From: an uncultured Eubacteriales bacterium
Lineage (GTDB): Bacteria; Bacillota; Clostridia; Christensenellales; Aristaeellaceae
Length of the DNA stretch: 14,883 nt
Direction: 5' to 3'
Assembly (NCBI GenBank): GCA_900540045.1
Contig: UQEF01000072.1
Location: 1 to 14,883, forward strand
Shown: in pieces, positions 14,698 to 14,883 of the stretch
Layout of the letters: every line of letters starts with the position of its first letter
How positions within the stretch are numbered: the first letter of the stretch is position 1
Position numbers and translations under genes: made by a program
Notes under the pieces: generated by a model
What the model was told of the DNA's origin: nothing
Database searches by the model: none
Seen by the model: the letters and a program-made list of their open reading frames with translations, nothing else

Positions 14698-14777
14698 GAT
14701 GTAAGTAACATCAAAAACGGGGGTATTCGCGCTGAATACCTTTTGAATACCCCCATCCTTAAATCGTTACTTGTATC
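14698..14777. repeat. Nested palindromic element with alternative pairings
   Basis: The outer arms GATGTAAGTAAC (14698-14709) and GTTACTTGTATC (14766-14777) are inverted copies with two mismatches. Inside, GGGGGTATTC (14719-14728) pairs perfectly with GAATACCCCC (14745-14754). An intermediate GAATACC (14734-14740) can compete for the same left arm. No coding sequence is present. It may be a small repeat element or a structured RNA. Confidence 0.6.
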
Positions 14778-14801
14778 ATTTTATAGGTGAAGACACATAG
14801 A

Positions 14802-14826
14802 GCTCGATATTCTAGTAATATCGAGC
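14802..14826. repeat. Perfect 10-base inverted repeat
   Basis: GCTCGATATT and AATATCGAGC flank a 5-base loop. No T-run follows on either strand, so it is not an obvious terminator. It directly abuts the hairpin at 14830-14850. Confidence 0.7.
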
Positions 14827-14829
14827 ACA

Positions 14830-14850
14830 GGGCGTGTTGCAAAACACCCC
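14830..14850. repeat. Hairpin next to the right edge, possible insertion-sequence end
   Basis: GGGCGTGTT and AACACCCC pair with one bulged base around GCAA. The TGTTGCAAAAC core resembles terminal sequences of some transposable elements, and a purine-rich AGGTAAGG follows at about 14866-14872. No transposase can be seen before the window ends, so this is a weak suggestion. Confidence 0.3.
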
Positions 14851-14883
14851 AACAAAAAAAGACGAGGTAAGGAACCGCAAAAG

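Noticed and set aside
1..14883. CRISPR array, tRNA or rRNA genes
   Set aside because: No regularly spaced direct repeats and no cloverleaf or ribosomal RNA stretches were recognised on either strand.

Overview
The window looks like an iron-limitation locus from a Firmicutes-type bacterium, probably a moderately GC-rich member of the Clostridia. The reasons are AGGAGG-type ribosome sites, TTGACA-N17-TATGAT promoters, a YclNOP-type iron-chelate importer and a DUF3793 protein next to a short flavodoxin. This placement is inference from gene content; no phylogenetic marker is present.

Layout. Positions 1-2916 (minus strand) hold a ferric-siderophore ABC importer in the order permease (yclN), permease (yclO), ATPase (yclP), then the first 33 codons of an exported protein that is probably the substrate-binding protein and runs off the left edge. 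Positions 3160-6714 (minus) encode two fused membrane-ATPase ABC half-transporters resembling the YbtP/YbtQ and IrtA/IrtB siderophore family. A TetR regulator (6827-7444, minus) lies upstream with its own promoter, operator and terminator. Positions 7581-11741 (minus) form a tightly coupled four-gene operon: CydD-like ABC, CydC-like ABC, a cysteine-rich YgbA (nitrous oxide-stimulated promoter) protein and a YbaN/DUF454 membrane protein. Rightward from 12266 come an AraC-type activator, then DUF3793 and a flavodoxin. The last 320 bases contain no recognisable gene but several strong palindromes, possibly the edge of a mobile element.

The unifying signal is a repeated 16-bp palindrome, GTTAG-N6-CTAAC, found seven times and only in the upstream regions of yclN (twice), the first YbtP-like gene, cydD (twice), araC and, in degenerate form, DUF3793. 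Its TTAG-N6-CTAA core has the half-site spacing of the DtxR/IdeR box, so these five transcription units are probably one metal-dependent regulon, although the repressor gene is not in the window.

A reasonable reading is that under iron starvation the cell de-represses chelate import (YclNOP plus binding protein), a second siderophore or chelate ABC system, a CydDC-like/YgbA/YbaN module possibly linked to heme, thiol or NO stress, an AraC activator, and flavodoxin as an iron-free replacement for ferredoxin.
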